Of a stretch of DNA of 64,000 nt, positions 9,165 through 18,624 are shown one piece after another; the stretch's first letter is position 1; each line of letters starts with the position of its first letter. Location: the NCBI GenBank assembly GCA_944325215.1, contig CALUZC010000014.1, positions 1 to 64,000 of the forward strand. The letters run 5' to 3'. The notes under the pieces are model-generated. The model saw only the letters and a list, made by a program, of their open reading frames with translations. It was not told the DNA's origin and made no database searches. The DNA is from an uncultured Mucispirillum sp. (GTDB lineage: Bacteria; Chrysiogenota; Deferribacteres; Deferribacterales; Mucispirillaceae). The position numbers and the translations under genes were made by a program.

Positions 9165-9389
9165 TTATTTTGCAAGCCCTAATTCACGCATTAATGAAGA
9201 ATGAGAATATGATAACGGGTTTTTTGTATATGATTTGATAGCATTTTCATATACTTCCATATCATTTTCATCTTTAATTCGCTCCAGTATAGTTACTTTT
9301 ATAAACTCTAGCATAGACATATTATGTTTCTCTGCATATTTTTCAAGCAAAGCTAATTCATCTTCTTTTAAATCTAATGATAAGTTCAT
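9165..9389 (-). CDS. RelB-like (DUF6290-type) antitoxin, no toxin partner
   Basis: A 74-residue protein with an N-terminal ribbon-helix-helix pattern (alternating MNLSLDLKEDE strand, then two helices) and a charged C-terminal tail ending in the SLMRELGLAK type motif common in RelB/StbD-like antitoxins. I chose the ATG at 9389 because a GGGAGG ribosome site stands in front of it; a GTG four codons upstream lies inside that site. No RelE/ParE-type toxin gene lies on either side: tmk is upstream and the downstream neighbour is a membrane protein on the other strand. It may be a solitary antitoxin or a plain transcription factor. Confidence 0.65.
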   Translation of the reverse strand: MNLSLDLKEDELALLEKYAEKHNMSMLEFIKVTILERIKDENDMEVYENAIKSYTKNPLSYSHSSLMRELGLAK

Positions 9390-9502
9390 AAAACCTCCCA
9401 CTTAACCAATATAATCTTATGACTTACATTTGGCAAGTTTTTAACGTATATGGAAGCAGTAAAATTTGTAAATAAAAGCTTTACATATTTTTATTATCGT
9501 AT

Positions 9503-9529
9503 AAATTACTAAAAAAATTAGTAATTTTT
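9503..9529. terminator. AT-only hairpin at the end of tmk
   Basis: A perfect 10-bp stem (AAATTACTAA/TTAGTAATTT, arms 9503-9512 and 9518-9527) with a five-base loop overlaps the tmk stop region. It has no G+C-rich core, so it is a weak terminator at best. Confidence 0.4.
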
Positions 9530-10214
9530 AAAATAATCTTGGTTCTTCAACAGGAAATCCTTTATGTGCCATAGCTATTAGTATATTTTTTGCTATAACA
9601 TTCATATCAAGCATATTTTCTCCATCTGTTGATTCTATAATTATCCAGTCTTCCTCAACTGCCATTTTTTTATACATTTTATAGACTTTTTCCATATATT
9701 CATTATTAGCTTCATGAATATCTTTTTTATTTTCTGTATAATCTCTTTTGCCTTTTAATTCCACCATTTTTGCTGCGATTTTAGGCTCTACATCTAAAAA
9801 TATTACAACATCTGGCTGCGGCATTTCTAAAATATTATATTCTAAACGTTTCACCCAGTCAGAAAATGTTTTTTGCTCATTTTCAGGAAATTTTACTGCC
9901 TGATGAGCTATATTTGATGGAACATACCTGTCAAATATTATATTTGCTCCAGATTTAATATCCGTCATAATATTTTTTTTCATTTCAAACCTATCCATTG
10001 CATAAAGCATAACTGGAAATTGTGGTGGGATTTCGTCTAATGCACCAAAGCCACCATTTAAATATTTTCCAACTTCCAATCCAAAGCTTGTGCCTTTATA
10101 GTTTGGAAAGCTGTATAATGCATTATCTATACCTTTTGCACTCATTCTTGCTGATAATTTTTGTGACTGTGTTCCTTTTCCAGAACCATCTAAACCTTCA
10201 AATACTACTATCAT
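9528..10214 (-). CDS. tmk: Thymidylate kinase
   Basis: Phosphorylates dTMP to dTDP for DNA synthesis. The P-loop FEGLDGSGKGTQ is at residues 5-16, the DR(Y/F) motif FDRYVPSN near residue 99, and a lid-type segment follows near residue 155. The start at 10214 is chosen because the AAGGTGG ribosome site stands just before it and the protein then begins at the usual MIVVFEG. The protein is 228 residues, slightly longer than average. It lies 59 bases downstream of the sensor kinase on the same strand. Confidence 0.93.
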   Translation of the reverse strand: MIVVFEGLDGSGKGTQSQKLSARMSAKGIDNALYSFPNYKGTSFGLEVGKYLNGGFGALDEIPPQFPVMLYAMDRFEMKKNIMTDIKSGANIIFDRYVPSNIAHQAVKFPENEQKTFSDWVKRLEYNILEMPQPDVVIFLDVEPKIAAKMVELKGKRDYTENKKDIHEANNEYMEKVYKMYKKMAVEEDWIIIESTDGENMLDMNVIAKNILIAMAHKGFPVEEPRLF

Positions 10215-10273
10215 TTTCCACCTTAGTTTATTATATTTTATGTATATCAAAAAACATACCAATAAATAATGTA

Positions 10274-12865
10274 TTATTTATGATGTTCTTTATTTTTTTT
10301 AATATATTCTGATAATGTGCCATAAAGCATATCTAAATTAACAGGTTTTGCCAAATGAGCGTCCATTCCCGCAGCACGAGATTCTTTAATATCTTCATCA
10401 AATATATTGGCACTTAATGCGATAATAGGTATGGTTTTCGCATCTTCCCTGTCCATTTGCCTTATTAATTTTGCAGCTTCAAGGCCGTCTAAAACAGGCA
10501 TTAATATATCCATTAAAACAGCATCTATGCTATATTCTTTGGAAGTTTTAAATATATTAACAGCCTCATCACCATTCCAAGCCTGCAGCACTTTTATTTT
10601 TCGTAAAGCTAAAAGCTCTGTAATTATCTGCATATTTACCACATTATCTTCTGCTACTAAAATTGTAGAGCCTGCTAAATCAATATAATTATTTACATTT
10701 TTTTGCTCTTGTTCTTCATTTTTTAAATCTTCCACTATTTCAAAAGGAAGGGTAATTTTTACTTCTGTTCCTTTTTCATAAACACTATCAACAGTAATTT
10801 CCCCATGCATATGACGAACCTGACTTTGAACAATAGAAAGCCCCAGCCCTGTTCCTGTTATTCTTCTAGTAGAATCTCTTTTTTCTCTGGCAAATGGTGT
10901 AAATAAATGGCGTAAAAACTCTTTACTCATACCTATGCCGTTATCTTTTATACTAAATACATAAAAGTATGTTCCATTATCATAAAATTCTGATACCAAA
11001 AGAGATATTTTACCATTTTCACCTGTATATTTAAAAGCATTTGATAATATATTATTTAATATATGCATTAACTTATTTAAATCACCTTTTACGCAGTCAT
11101 GCTTAATGTTTATATCTGAAGTGAAATGTTTTTTATCACGTTGGGCAATAAGTGTAAAAATATTTATAACTTCGCCTATTCTTTCATTTAAAGAAAATGT
11201 TTCTATATTTGTTTCTAAAGTTTTACTTTCTGATTTTGCAGTTTCAAGAAAATTATCTATTAAAGTAATAAGCTGATTTCCTGAAATCTTGATTTTTTCC
11301 AAGTAATCAGATAATTTTTCCGGATCATTAATATAATGCCCCATAAGCTCTGCAATACCTATAATACCATTTAATGGAGTTCGCATATCATGGGATACAC
11401 TGGAATACAAAATACGCTTTGATTCGGCACTTTCTTTTAATGCACTAACAGCATCTTCTAAAAGTCCAATATGGGCAAGTTCACGTTTTCTTTCTTCTTC
11501 ACATTCTTTAAAACATAATAATATATTATCATTTGATACTGATTTATCTATGATTATACGCAGATTAACCCATCTATAACCATCTTCTAGTAATCTGTAT
11601 AAATCTATGCCGTAATCAAGCTGGTAGTTTTCTGCCAGTTTTCTTATATTTTCAATGGAAAAGCTTTTACGAAATTCATCAGCAGATGATTCTTCCATAT
11701 ACTCAATTAATTTATTATAAAGATAGCTATATTTTCCAGAACTTGCAATTGTTTGTGAAATATATTCTGAAGAACGCACAATATTATATTCTTCTGTATT
11801 AATATTTACCCTGTATATTGCATAATATGAATTTCCAAGCATATCAATAACATCATTTGATTCTGTAATTTTTTTATTTAAATAATGTTCTTCTGCATAC
11901 ATTATAATACTTGCAACAGCTAATATTAATAAAATTATAAGATACCTTAACTGCCATATTGATGATTTAGAATAAAATTCTTCTATATTTAATGCTACAA
12001 TGGATATAAAACCTGTCTTTATATTTTTATTGAAAAATATATAAAACTCTCCTAAATCATGCATATTAATTTTAAATGAGCCTTCATTTGATTTATGCTG
12101 GTTAATTTGTTTATATAAATATGGGATAATACTGCTTTTATATTTATTTAATGTGGCATTATCAAAATCATTGTGTGCTTTTATTTTATTACAGGCAATA
12201 TATGCACCTTTATTATCTAGAAGAATATATACACTGTTATCCATATTATCTACATTAGGAAGCCAGTTATGTTTAATATCTGCTATATCTATATCAACAG
12301 CTAAAACTCCCTTACCATTTAAAATACTTTTAGACATGGTAATAATACTTTTATTATCAAATAAATCATTATATACTTTTGAAAAAACAACATTATTTTT
12401 ATTAGAAACTGCCCCTTTAAACCATATGCTGTTTTCAATATATTCATCTGTAAAAGTATTTACATCATAATCTTTATTTGTAAATACACTATATTTACCA
12501 CCTTCATTTATTACAGAATAAGACTTAATATTTTTCACATTAATAGCATTCGAGCCATATAAGGCAAACTGGTTAAACCAGCTATTAAAGTTTACTTTAT
12601 CTTGATATTTATTATACACTAATTCGTATTGGTAAGCACCCATATTCATAAACATTTCATAAAGATTTACAACATAATGAATTTTTGTAGAAAAACCGTT
12701 TATTCTTGATGAGCCCATTTCTTTGATATTATGCATGATTTTATCTTTCGAAGATATTAGAAAATAGATAAATAATACAATAGAAATAAGTATAAATATT
12801 AGAGTAAAAATAACACCTTTTTCATATTTATTTCTATTATAATTTTTTATCTTAGCTGCTGACAT
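10274..12865 (-). CDS. Hybrid sensor histidine kinase / response regulator with periplasmic sensor
   Basis: An 863-residue membrane sensor. Residues about 18-38 form the first membrane helix, about 40-305 a periplasmic Cache-like sensor, and about 307-326 the second helix. A PAS-like region follows, then the phosphorylation helix with the H-box SVSHDMRTPLNGIIG (near residue 495), the ATPase domain with N, G1 and G2 boxes (GIGMSKEF, GTGLGLSIVQSQ), and a C-terminal receiver domain with the phosphorylated aspartate in DAVLMDILMPVLDG. No DNA-binding or enzymatic output domain is attached, so phosphate probably passes to a separate regulator or phosphotransfer protein. No response regulator gene is next to it. 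Confidence 0.9.
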   Translation of the reverse strand: MSAAKIKNYNRNKYEKGVIFTLIFILISIVLFIYFLISSKDKIMHNIKEMGSSRINGFSTKIHYVVNLYEMFMNMGAYQYELVYNKYQDKVNFNSWFNQFALYGSNAINVKNIKSYSVINEGGKYSVFTNKDYDVNTFTDEYIENSIWFKGAVSNKNNVVFSKVYNDLFDNKSIITMSKSILNGKGVLAVDIDIADIKHNWLPNVDNMDNSVYILLDNKGAYIACNKIKAHNDFDNATLNKYKSSIIPYLYKQINQHKSNEGSFKINMHDLGEFYIFFNKNIKTGFISIVALNIEEFYSKSSIWQLRYLIILLILAVASIIMYAEEHYLNKKITESNDVIDMLGNSYYAIYRVNINTEEYNIVRSSEYISQTIASSGKYSYLYNKLIEYMEESSADEFRKSFSIENIRKLAENYQLDYGIDLYRLLEDGYRWVNLRIIIDKSVSNDNILLCFKECEEERKRELAHIGLLEDAVSALKESAESKRILYSSVSHDMRTPLNGIIGIAELMGHYINDPEKLSDYLEKIKISGNQLITLIDNFLETAKSESKTLETNIETFSLNERIGEVINIFTLIAQRDKKHFTSDINIKHDCVKGDLNKLMHILNNILSNAFKYTGENGKISLLVSEFYDNGTYFYVFSIKDNGIGMSKEFLRHLFTPFAREKRDSTRRITGTGLGLSIVQSQVRHMHGEITVDSVYEKGTEVKITLPFEIVEDLKNEEQEQKNVNNYIDLAGSTILVAEDNVVNMQIITELLALRKIKVLQAWNGDEAVNIFKTSKEYSIDAVLMDILMPVLDGLEAAKLIRQMDREDAKTIPIIALSANIFDEDIKESRAAGMDAHLAKPVNLDMLYGTLSEYIKKNKEHHK

Positions 12866-13003
12866 TCATTCCCTCATCATTTTATAATCCTAGCATATAA
12901 ATATAAAAAATTAAAGATATTCTTTGTATAAAATTTGCATAAATTTACTTTTTATATTGAACTAAAAGCTTTATAGTATATCCTAAATACAGGGGATTAT
13001 ATC

Positions 13004-13459
13004 ATGAAAATAAAAATACTGTATTTTCTGATAATATGTATGGGTATTTTACTATTTGCAGGTTGTGAAAAAGATAAGCAAAGGGAATCTCCCGAACATG
13101 CTGTTGATGAAATCATATACTACTATAACAATGGTGACATATATAATCTTTGGAATAGAATACTGCCATTAGATAGATATTCATTATCAAAAAATATGAT
13201 AGAAAATATAAACAACCAGGATTTATATGTGATGATGGGCTACGCTTTAGATAAAGATAATATAACAGCTGAAAATATAAGTGCAGAAGAATATTTATAT
13301 GGTATATTTAAAGTAGTGCTTGGCGATAAAAGTATGGAATTAATTAATATAGAGCAAATAGATGATAATACATATAATGCTAATATTAGGCTAGGTGAGA
13401 AAATAGCAATTATGCCATTAGTATTGGTAAATAATAAATGGTATATGAAAATTCAATAA
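13004..13459 (+). CDS. Hypothetical lipoprotein
   Basis: A 151-residue protein with a lipoprotein signal: hydrophobic residues 6-18 and a lipobox LFAGC with the cysteine at residue 21. The rest is an acidic, mixed alpha/beta domain with no motif I recognise. AGGGG is a good ribosome site. It converges with lpxI with no gap. Confidence 0.7.
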   Translation: MKIKILYFLIICMGILLFAGCEKDKQRESPEHAVDEIIYYYNNGDIYNLWNRILPLDRYSLSKNMIENINNQDLYVMMGYALDKDNITAENISAEEYLYGIFKVVLGDKSMELINIEQIDDNTYNANIRLGEKIAIMPLVLVNNKWYMKIQ

Positions 13460-14287
13460 CTAAATTTCATCACTTGTAACAGCAGCAAATATTAAATTAT
13501 GTTCATTGGCATATTCAATACATTTTTCCATATCAACAACTATTGTTTCACCACTTTCCATAATAAGCCCAATCCCATTATTTTCTGCTATATTTTTTAA
13601 GGTATCAAGCCCAACAGTTGGCAGGTCAAACCTTTCATCTTGGTTTGTTTTACCTGTTTTAATACATATTGCACTGCCATTACCTAATGCAGAGCCTCTT
13701 GCAAAAGTTTTATCTGTCCCTTCTGCACTTTCTACTGCCATAATTTTACCATGACTTATTACAATAGACTGTCCTAAATCAAGCCCACCAATATGTTTTG
13801 CAAATAGAAAGCCTGTTTTTATATCTGATTTTAGCTGATTATCATTATAATTTCTTTTAGAAAATACTGCACTTTCTGGGATAATAGATGAATAAACTTC
13901 CTTTTGCGAAACCATCTGCACACCAATATTTTTTAATTCATCTATAATGGCAAGGTTAATAGAATCAGTGCTTTTTAATGATATTTTTGCAAGTATTAAA
14001 AGTGCTTTCAAATCAAAACGCAGGCTGTGGAGCAGTTTTATTTCCACCTTACCAGAAAGCAAAGCGTGGGTTATATTATGTTTTTTCATAGTTTTTAAAA
14101 TTTTACCAGCAAGCCCAACACTTATTTCATAATATTCATCTGCCAGTTTTTTTAATTCTTCATTTAAAGTGCAGCTTTCTTTTAATGCAACAATTAAAAG
14201 ATATTCGCCCTTTTCTTTAATATATTTTGCACCGATTAATGGCAGGCTGCCATAACCTGCTATTATTGCCACCCGTCTTTTATTCAT
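13460..14287 (-). CDS. lpxI: UDP-2,3-diacylglucosamine pyrophosphatase LpxI
   Basis: Hydrolyses UDP-2,3-diacylglucosamine to lipid X in lipid A synthesis; LpxI (formerly DUF1009) replaces LpxH in some Gram-negative lineages. The protein begins with the typical glycine-rich MNKRRVAIIAGYGSLP and carries the conserved segments GGLDLGQSIVISHGKI, ESAEGTDKTFARG and LPTVGLDTL. I chose the ATG at 14287, which places the conserved N terminus at residue 1; further in-frame starts lie up to five codons upstream. It overlaps the end of the Mrr gene by eight bases. Its presence shows that the host is a lipid A-producing diderm. Confidence 0.93.
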   Translation of the reverse strand: MNKRRVAIIAGYGSLPLIGAKYIKEKGEYLLIVALKESCTLNEELKKLADEYYEISVGLAGKILKTMKKHNITHALLSGKVEIKLLHSLRFDLKALLILAKISLKSTDSINLAIIDELKNIGVQMVSQKEVYSSIIPESAVFSKRNYNDNQLKSDIKTGFLFAKHIGGLDLGQSIVISHGKIMAVESAEGTDKTFARGSALGNGSAICIKTGKTNQDERFDLPTVGLDTLKNIAENNGIGLIMESGETIVVDMEKCIEYANEHNLIFAAVTSDEI

Positions 14288-15197
14288 AGTCATACTCATC
14301 AAATAAATCTGTATCGATTGATTTTAATTCATATACTGTTTTTGTAGATACACCAAAATTATGCTCTATCATATAATCAACAAGCTTTTGCCCATCAATT
14401 AAAATAATATGCTGACTTTCAGCATACTCAACTGCTTCACTTGTAAATTTTGATGTAGTTACAAATAGCCCTTTGCCACCTTTACCTGCAATAGCACCTA
14501 GAAATGCTTGTAATTCTTTTCTTCCTACTACATTATTGGGATTCCATCTTTTTACTTGAAGATATATTAAATTAAATCCAAGCTTATCTTCCATAATGAT
14601 ACCATCTATACCTTTATCATTTGTTCTAGGGGTTGTTTGAGATGAACCTTCAAAAGCACCATAACCCATTTTATATAACAAATCTAAAACAAAACGTTCA
14701 AAAGCGACTGGACTTAACTTTAATATTTCTTCCATTAGATCACTAGATAGTCTTTTATGTATTTCGCTATAAGCTTCATTCATAACATCTTCTGGAGTTT
14801 TATCCATTTCTTTTACATTATTTGGGCTAGCCTGTTGTTTTTTATTTGATGAAAGGCTGTAATAAAATGGCTTAAATTGTTCGTATTGTAGTAGGTATTT
14901 ATCATCAATAATTTCAGGATTTTTTGCAACAGTTTCTTTACCGTCTTCAGTTAATAAAAACATTGCTCTTGCAGGACTTTCTATTAAGCCAGCTTTTTTT
15001 AAAAATGTTTTTGCCCAACCAACTCTATTTTCAAAATATGTCTGCTGCTTACTTGGCAAAAGCTCTGCCATATCTTCATTTGTTAAATTAAAATAATCTC
15101 TCACTGAGGCTTTTAATTCCTTTAAAGAATGAAGTTTTCCATCTTTAAGAGAAAATAAAATAGGTTTATACATTTCATAATATTTTGGTACTGGCAT
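14280..15197 (-). CDS. mrr: Mrr-type (type IV) restriction endonuclease
   Basis: A 305-residue protein with the two parts of Mrr: an N-terminal winged-helix domain (about residues 1-95, starting MPVPKYYEMYKPILF) and a C-terminal PD-(D/E)xK nuclease domain (about residues 165-285). The catalytic residues are seen as D in GIDGIIM and QVKR in LIYLQVKRW. Mrr enzymes cut DNA carrying foreign methylation. No methyltransferase gene is beside it, as expected for a type IV enzyme. It stands between guaA and lpxI, and a long inverted repeat lies just upstream of its start. Confidence 0.9.
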   Translation of the reverse strand: MPVPKYYEMYKPILFSLKDGKLHSLKELKASVRDYFNLTNEDMAELLPSKQQTYFENRVGWAKTFLKKAGLIESPARAMFLLTEDGKETVAKNPEIIDDKYLLQYEQFKPFYYSLSSNKKQQASPNNVKEMDKTPEDVMNEAYSEIHKRLSSDLMEEILKLSPVAFERFVLDLLYKMGYGAFEGSSQTTPRTNDKGIDGIIMEDKLGFNLIYLQVKRWNPNNVVGRKELQAFLGAIAGKGGKGLFVTTSKFTSEAVEYAESQHIILIDGQKLVDYMIEHNFGVSTKTVYELKSIDTDLFDEYDYE

Positions 15198-15216
15198 ATA
15201 TACTCCATTTGATTTA

Positions 15217-15257
15217 ATGTAAAATAATTCTGAAATTTGTTCAAAATTATTTTACAT
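15217..15257. repeat. 41-base inverted repeat upstream of mrr
   Basis: Arms ATGTAAAATAATT (15217-15229) and AATTATTTTACAT (15245-15257) are perfectly complementary over 13 bases, and TGAA/TTCA inside the loop extend the pairing after one mismatch. It lies between the guaA stop and the mrr start. It lacks a terminator T-run on the minus strand, so an operator or a recognition site is as likely as a terminator. Confidence 0.7.
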
Positions 15258-15270
15258 GTATATTTTTACA

Positions 15271-16809
15271 TTATAACCATTCAACAGTTGCAGGTGGTTT
15301 AGTAGTTATATCATAGACTACCCTGTTTATTCCCTGCACTTCATTTACTATACGGTTTGATGTTTTTGCTAACACTTCATGGGGAATTCTTGCCCATTCT
15401 GCAGTCATAAAGTCAGATGTGATTACAGCACGCAAACCTACTGTATAGTGGTATGTTCTAAAATCACCCATAACACCAACAGAACGCATATCAGTTAATG
15501 CTGCAAAATACTGGCTTATTTCCTTATCAAGCCCAGCAGCTGCTATTTCTTCCCTAAATATTGCATCGGCATCTTGTAAAATAGCTACTTTTTCAGCTGT
15601 TATTTTACCAATTATCCTAACACCTAAGCCAGGACCTGGAAATGGCTGACGCATAACAAGATTTTCAGGAAGTCCTAAATCAAGCCCTACACGGCGAACT
15701 TCATCTTTAAAAAGCTCCCTTAATGGTTCTATAAGCCCTTTAAAATCCATATGTTCTGGTAAACCACCTACATTATGGTGGCTTTTTATCATAGCAGAAC
15801 TGCCTGCCCCGCTTTCTATAACATCAGGATAAATTGTGCCTTGAACTAAATAATCTATATTACCTAGTTTTTTTGCTTCTTCTTCAAAAACTGCAATAAA
15901 TTCACTGCCTATAATTTTACGTTTTTGCTCTGGGTCTTCCACATCTTTAAGCTTTGCTAAAAAACGTTCCCCTGCATTAACTCGTATTAAATTAAGCCCA
16001 AATTTAGAAAATATGGCTTCAACTTCATCGCCTTCATTTTTTCTTAAAAGCCCATGGTCTACAAAAACACAAGTTAATCTATCCCCAATAGCTTTTTGAA
16101 CTAAAAGAGCAGCAACTGATGAATCAACACCACCACTTAATGCACATAATGCTTTGCCATCACCTGCTTTTTCTTTTATTTTTGCAACTGCATCATCAAT
16201 AAATGATGACATTTTCCAGTCACCTTTAAATTTACAAACATCAAAAAGAAATGATTTTATAATATCTGTGCCGTTAACAGTATTTGTAACTTCTGGGTGA
16301 AACTGAACTGCATAAAGTTTTTTATCACTGTTTTCCATAGCAGCTACAGGGCATGATGAAGTTTTTGCTGTCACTTTAAAGCCAGCAGGTAAATCTTTTA
16401 TATAATCCACATGGCTCATCCAGGTTTCTGTAACATTTCCTATATTACTGGAACTAAAAAGTATGGAAGATTTATCTACCTCCACACTTGTAGAGCCATA
16501 TTCTGGAGAACCACTGCCTGCCACATAGCCACCTAAAGTGTTTGCCATAAGCTGTGCACCATAGCATATACCTAAAACAGGAAGCCCCATTTCAAATATA
16601 CCTTTATCACATTTTGGTGCATTTTCTTCATACACACTTGATGGCCCGCCAGAAAGTATAATGGCTTTAAAGCCCTTTTCCCTAATACTCTCCGGGCTTG
16701 ATGTATAGCTTAATATTTCACTAAAAACACCACATTCCCTGGTCCTTCTAGCTATTAATTTACTATACTGGCCACCAAAATCTAAAATCAATATTTTTTC
16801 TAAATCCAT
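15271..16809 (-). CDS. guaA: GMP synthase (glutamine-hydrolysing)
   Basis: Converts XMP to GMP with glutamine and ATP. The N-terminal class I amidotransferase has the nucleophile in [10 protein letters not shown] (near residue 83) and the His-Glu pair in QFHPEV; the ATP-pyrophosphatase loop [13 protein letters not shown] is near residue 223; the C-terminal dimerisation domain ends with the usual [11 protein letters not shown]-type motif. Length 512 is standard. It is divergent from pyrG and has a palindrome 20 bases upstream of its start. Confidence 0.97.
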   Translation of the reverse strand: MDLEKILILDFGGQYSKLIARRTRECGVFSEILSYTSSPESIREKGFKAIILSGGPSSVYEENAPKCDKGIFEMGLPVLGICYGAQLMANTLGGYVAGSGSPEYGSTSVEVDKSSILFSSSNIGNVTETWMSHVDYIKDLPAGFKVTAKTSSCPVAAMENSDKKLYAVQFHPEVTNTVNGTDIIKSFLFDVCKFKGDWKMSSFIDDAVAKIKEKAGDGKALCALSGGVDSSVAALLVQKAIGDRLTCVFVDHGLLRKNEGDEVEAIFSKFGLNLIRVNAGERFLAKLKDVEDPEQKRKIIGSEFIAVFEEEAKKLGNIDYLVQGTIYPDVIESGAGSSAMIKSHHNVGGLPEHMDFKGLIEPLRELFKDEVRRVGLDLGLPENLVMRQPFPGPGLGVRIIGKITAEKVAILQDADAIFREEIAAAGLDKEISQYFAALTDMRSVGVMGDFRTYHYTVGLRAVITSDFMTAEWARIPHEVLAKTSNRIVNEVQGINRVVYDITTKPPATVEWL

Positions 16810-16828
16810 AATAGAATTTGCTCCAAAT

Positions 16829-16842
16829 ACAGTATTTACTGT
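16829..16842. promoter_or_regulatory. Palindrome in the guaA leader, possible operator
   Basis: The 14-base perfect dyad ACAGTATTTACTGT lies 20 bases upstream of the guaA ATG, in the guaA-pyrG intergenic region. Its size and place fit a repressor operator controlling guaA. The regulator is unknown. Confidence 0.45.
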
Positions 16843-17029
16843 TTTAATATACCTTTTATATCAAAAAAGAAAATATTTTGCATTAAAAATTTTTTAAAAG
16901 CATTTAATTTATAACACAAACTAATAAAATTATGTAAAAATAAAGGTAAATTTCTTAAATTATTATTTGAAGAAAATTTATATATGTGATAAGGTATTAA
17001 AAATTATTTTATATTTAAAGGAAGTATTT

Positions 17030-18604
17030 ATGACCAAGTGGATTTTTGTAACTGGTGGTGTAGCAAGTTCTTTAGGAAAAGGAGTAAGTGGAGCAAGTAT
17101 TGGTAAACTATTACAGCTTAATGGTTTTACTGCTACTATGGCAAAATTTGACCCTTACTTTAATGTGGACCCTGGCACCATGAACCCTTATCAACACGGA
17201 GAAGTTTATGTGGCTTCAGATGGGGCTGAAACAGATTTAGACCTTGGCTATTATGAACGTTTTTTAGGTATGAAAACCACAAAAGACAATACAAACACTT
17301 CTGGCGATATTTATAAAACAGTAATAGAAAAAGAAATTAAAGGACATTATAACGGTAATACTGTTCAAGTAATACCACATATTACAGATGAAATAAAAAA
17401 ACGTATTAATAAATTTGATAATAAAGTTGATGTAGCATTAATTGAAATAGGCGGCACTGTGGGAGATATTGAAGGGCTGCCATTTTTAGAAGCTATCAGG
17501 CAGTTTAGTTTAGAAAAAGGTAAAGGTAATGTTATTCATATTCATTTAACATTAGTGCCATATATTGGCGCTGCAATGGAGCTAAAAACTAAACCTACTC
17601 AACACTCTGTGGCAAAACTTCGTGAAGCTGGTATTATGCCTGATATGATAATATGCAGGTGCGAAAAACCACTTGATAGCGATGTAAAAAAGAAAATTGC
17701 TCTTTTTTGTAATGTTAGAAAAGAGGCTGTTATGGAAGCTACTGACTGCCCTTCTATTTACCTTATACCTGAAAGCTTTTATAACCAAGGGGTTGATAAG
17801 CAGGTTATGAAAATGTTAAACCTTACTCCGAAAAAAGAGTTTGATACTTCATGGTTTGACATTATGAAGAAAGAGCTTACAAAAGAAATAAATGTGGCTG
17901 TTATTGGTAAATATACAGGTATGAAAGATGCATATAAATCCATAGCAGAATCACTATATCTTGCAGGGCTTCATAACGGTATAAAAGTAAACGATGTATA
18001 TTTTGAAGCAGAAGATGAAAATTTACTTGATAAAATAAAGGGCTTTGATGGTATTTTAATCCCTGGTGGCTATGGTTATAGAGGGGTGGAAGGTAAAATT
18101 TCTGCTATTAACTATGCCAGAACAAATAAAATACCGTTTTTTGGAATATGCCTTGGTATGCAGTGCTCTGTTATAGAGGCTGCTAGAAATATGGCAGGTA
18201 TTAAAGATGCCACCTCTGGCGAATTTGACAGCAATGCTAAAGTGCAGGTTATTGCTATGCTTGATGAACAGAAATCTGTTACAAGTATAGGCGGCACACA
18301 GCGAGTTGGGGAATATACGGCTAAAATAAAAAAAGGAACATTAGCTTATAAGTTATACGGCAGTGAAGATATTGTTGAAAGGCACAGGCATAGATATGAA
18401 TTTAACCCAGAATATGCAGATATATTAGAAAATGCTGGTTTAATTATTTCAGCAAAACATGATAAACTGCCTGAAATAGTTGAAATAAAAGACCACCCAT
18501 TTTTTATTGGGGTGCAGTTCCACCCAGAGTTTGCCTCAAATGTGGATAAACCTCACCCTGTATTTGCAGGCTTTGTAAAAGCTTGTGCAGAAAAACATAA
18601 TTAG
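17030..18604 (+). CDS. pyrG: CTP synthase
   Basis: Aminates UTP to CTP with glutamine and ATP. The synthetase domain begins MTKWIFVTGGVASSLGKG with its P-loop, and the C-terminal amidotransferase has its nucleophile in GICLGMQ and the His-Glu pair in QFHPEF. Length is 524 residues. I set the start at 17030, where an AAAGGAAG ribosome site precedes the ATG and the family's conserved N terminus begins; an ATG 21 codons upstream is in frame but gives a non-homologous leader. It is the first gene of a pyrG-glmS-isomerase operon. Confidence 0.97.
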   Translation: MTKWIFVTGGVASSLGKGVSGASIGKLLQLNGFTATMAKFDPYFNVDPGTMNPYQHGEVYVASDGAETDLDLGYYERFLGMKTTKDNTNTSGDIYKTVIEKEIKGHYNGNTVQVIPHITDEIKKRINKFDNKVDVALIEIGGTVGDIEGLPFLEAIRQFSLEKGKGNVIHIHLTLVPYIGAAMELKTKPTQHSVAKLREAGIMPDMIICRCEKPLDSDVKKKIALFCNVRKEAVMEATDCPSIYLIPESFYNQGVDKQVMKMLNLTPKKEFDTSWFDIMKKELTKEINVAVIGKYTGMKDAYKSIAESLYLAGLHNGIKVNDVYFEAEDENLLDKIKGFDGILIPGGYGYRGVEGKISAINYARTNKIPFFGICLGMQCSVIEAARNMAGIKDATSGEFDSNAKVQVIAMLDEQKSVTSIGGTQRVGEYTAKIKKGTLAYKLYGSEDIVERHRHRYEFNPEYADILENAGLIISAKHDKLPEIVEIKDHPFFIGVQFHPEFASNVDKPHPVFAGFVKACAEKHN

Positions 18605-18624
18605 AATATTTTTAGGAGAATAGT

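Noticed and set aside
18605-18624. glmS ribozyme
   Set aside because: Only 20 bases lie between pyrG and glmS, with a ribosome site; there is no room for the ribozyme.
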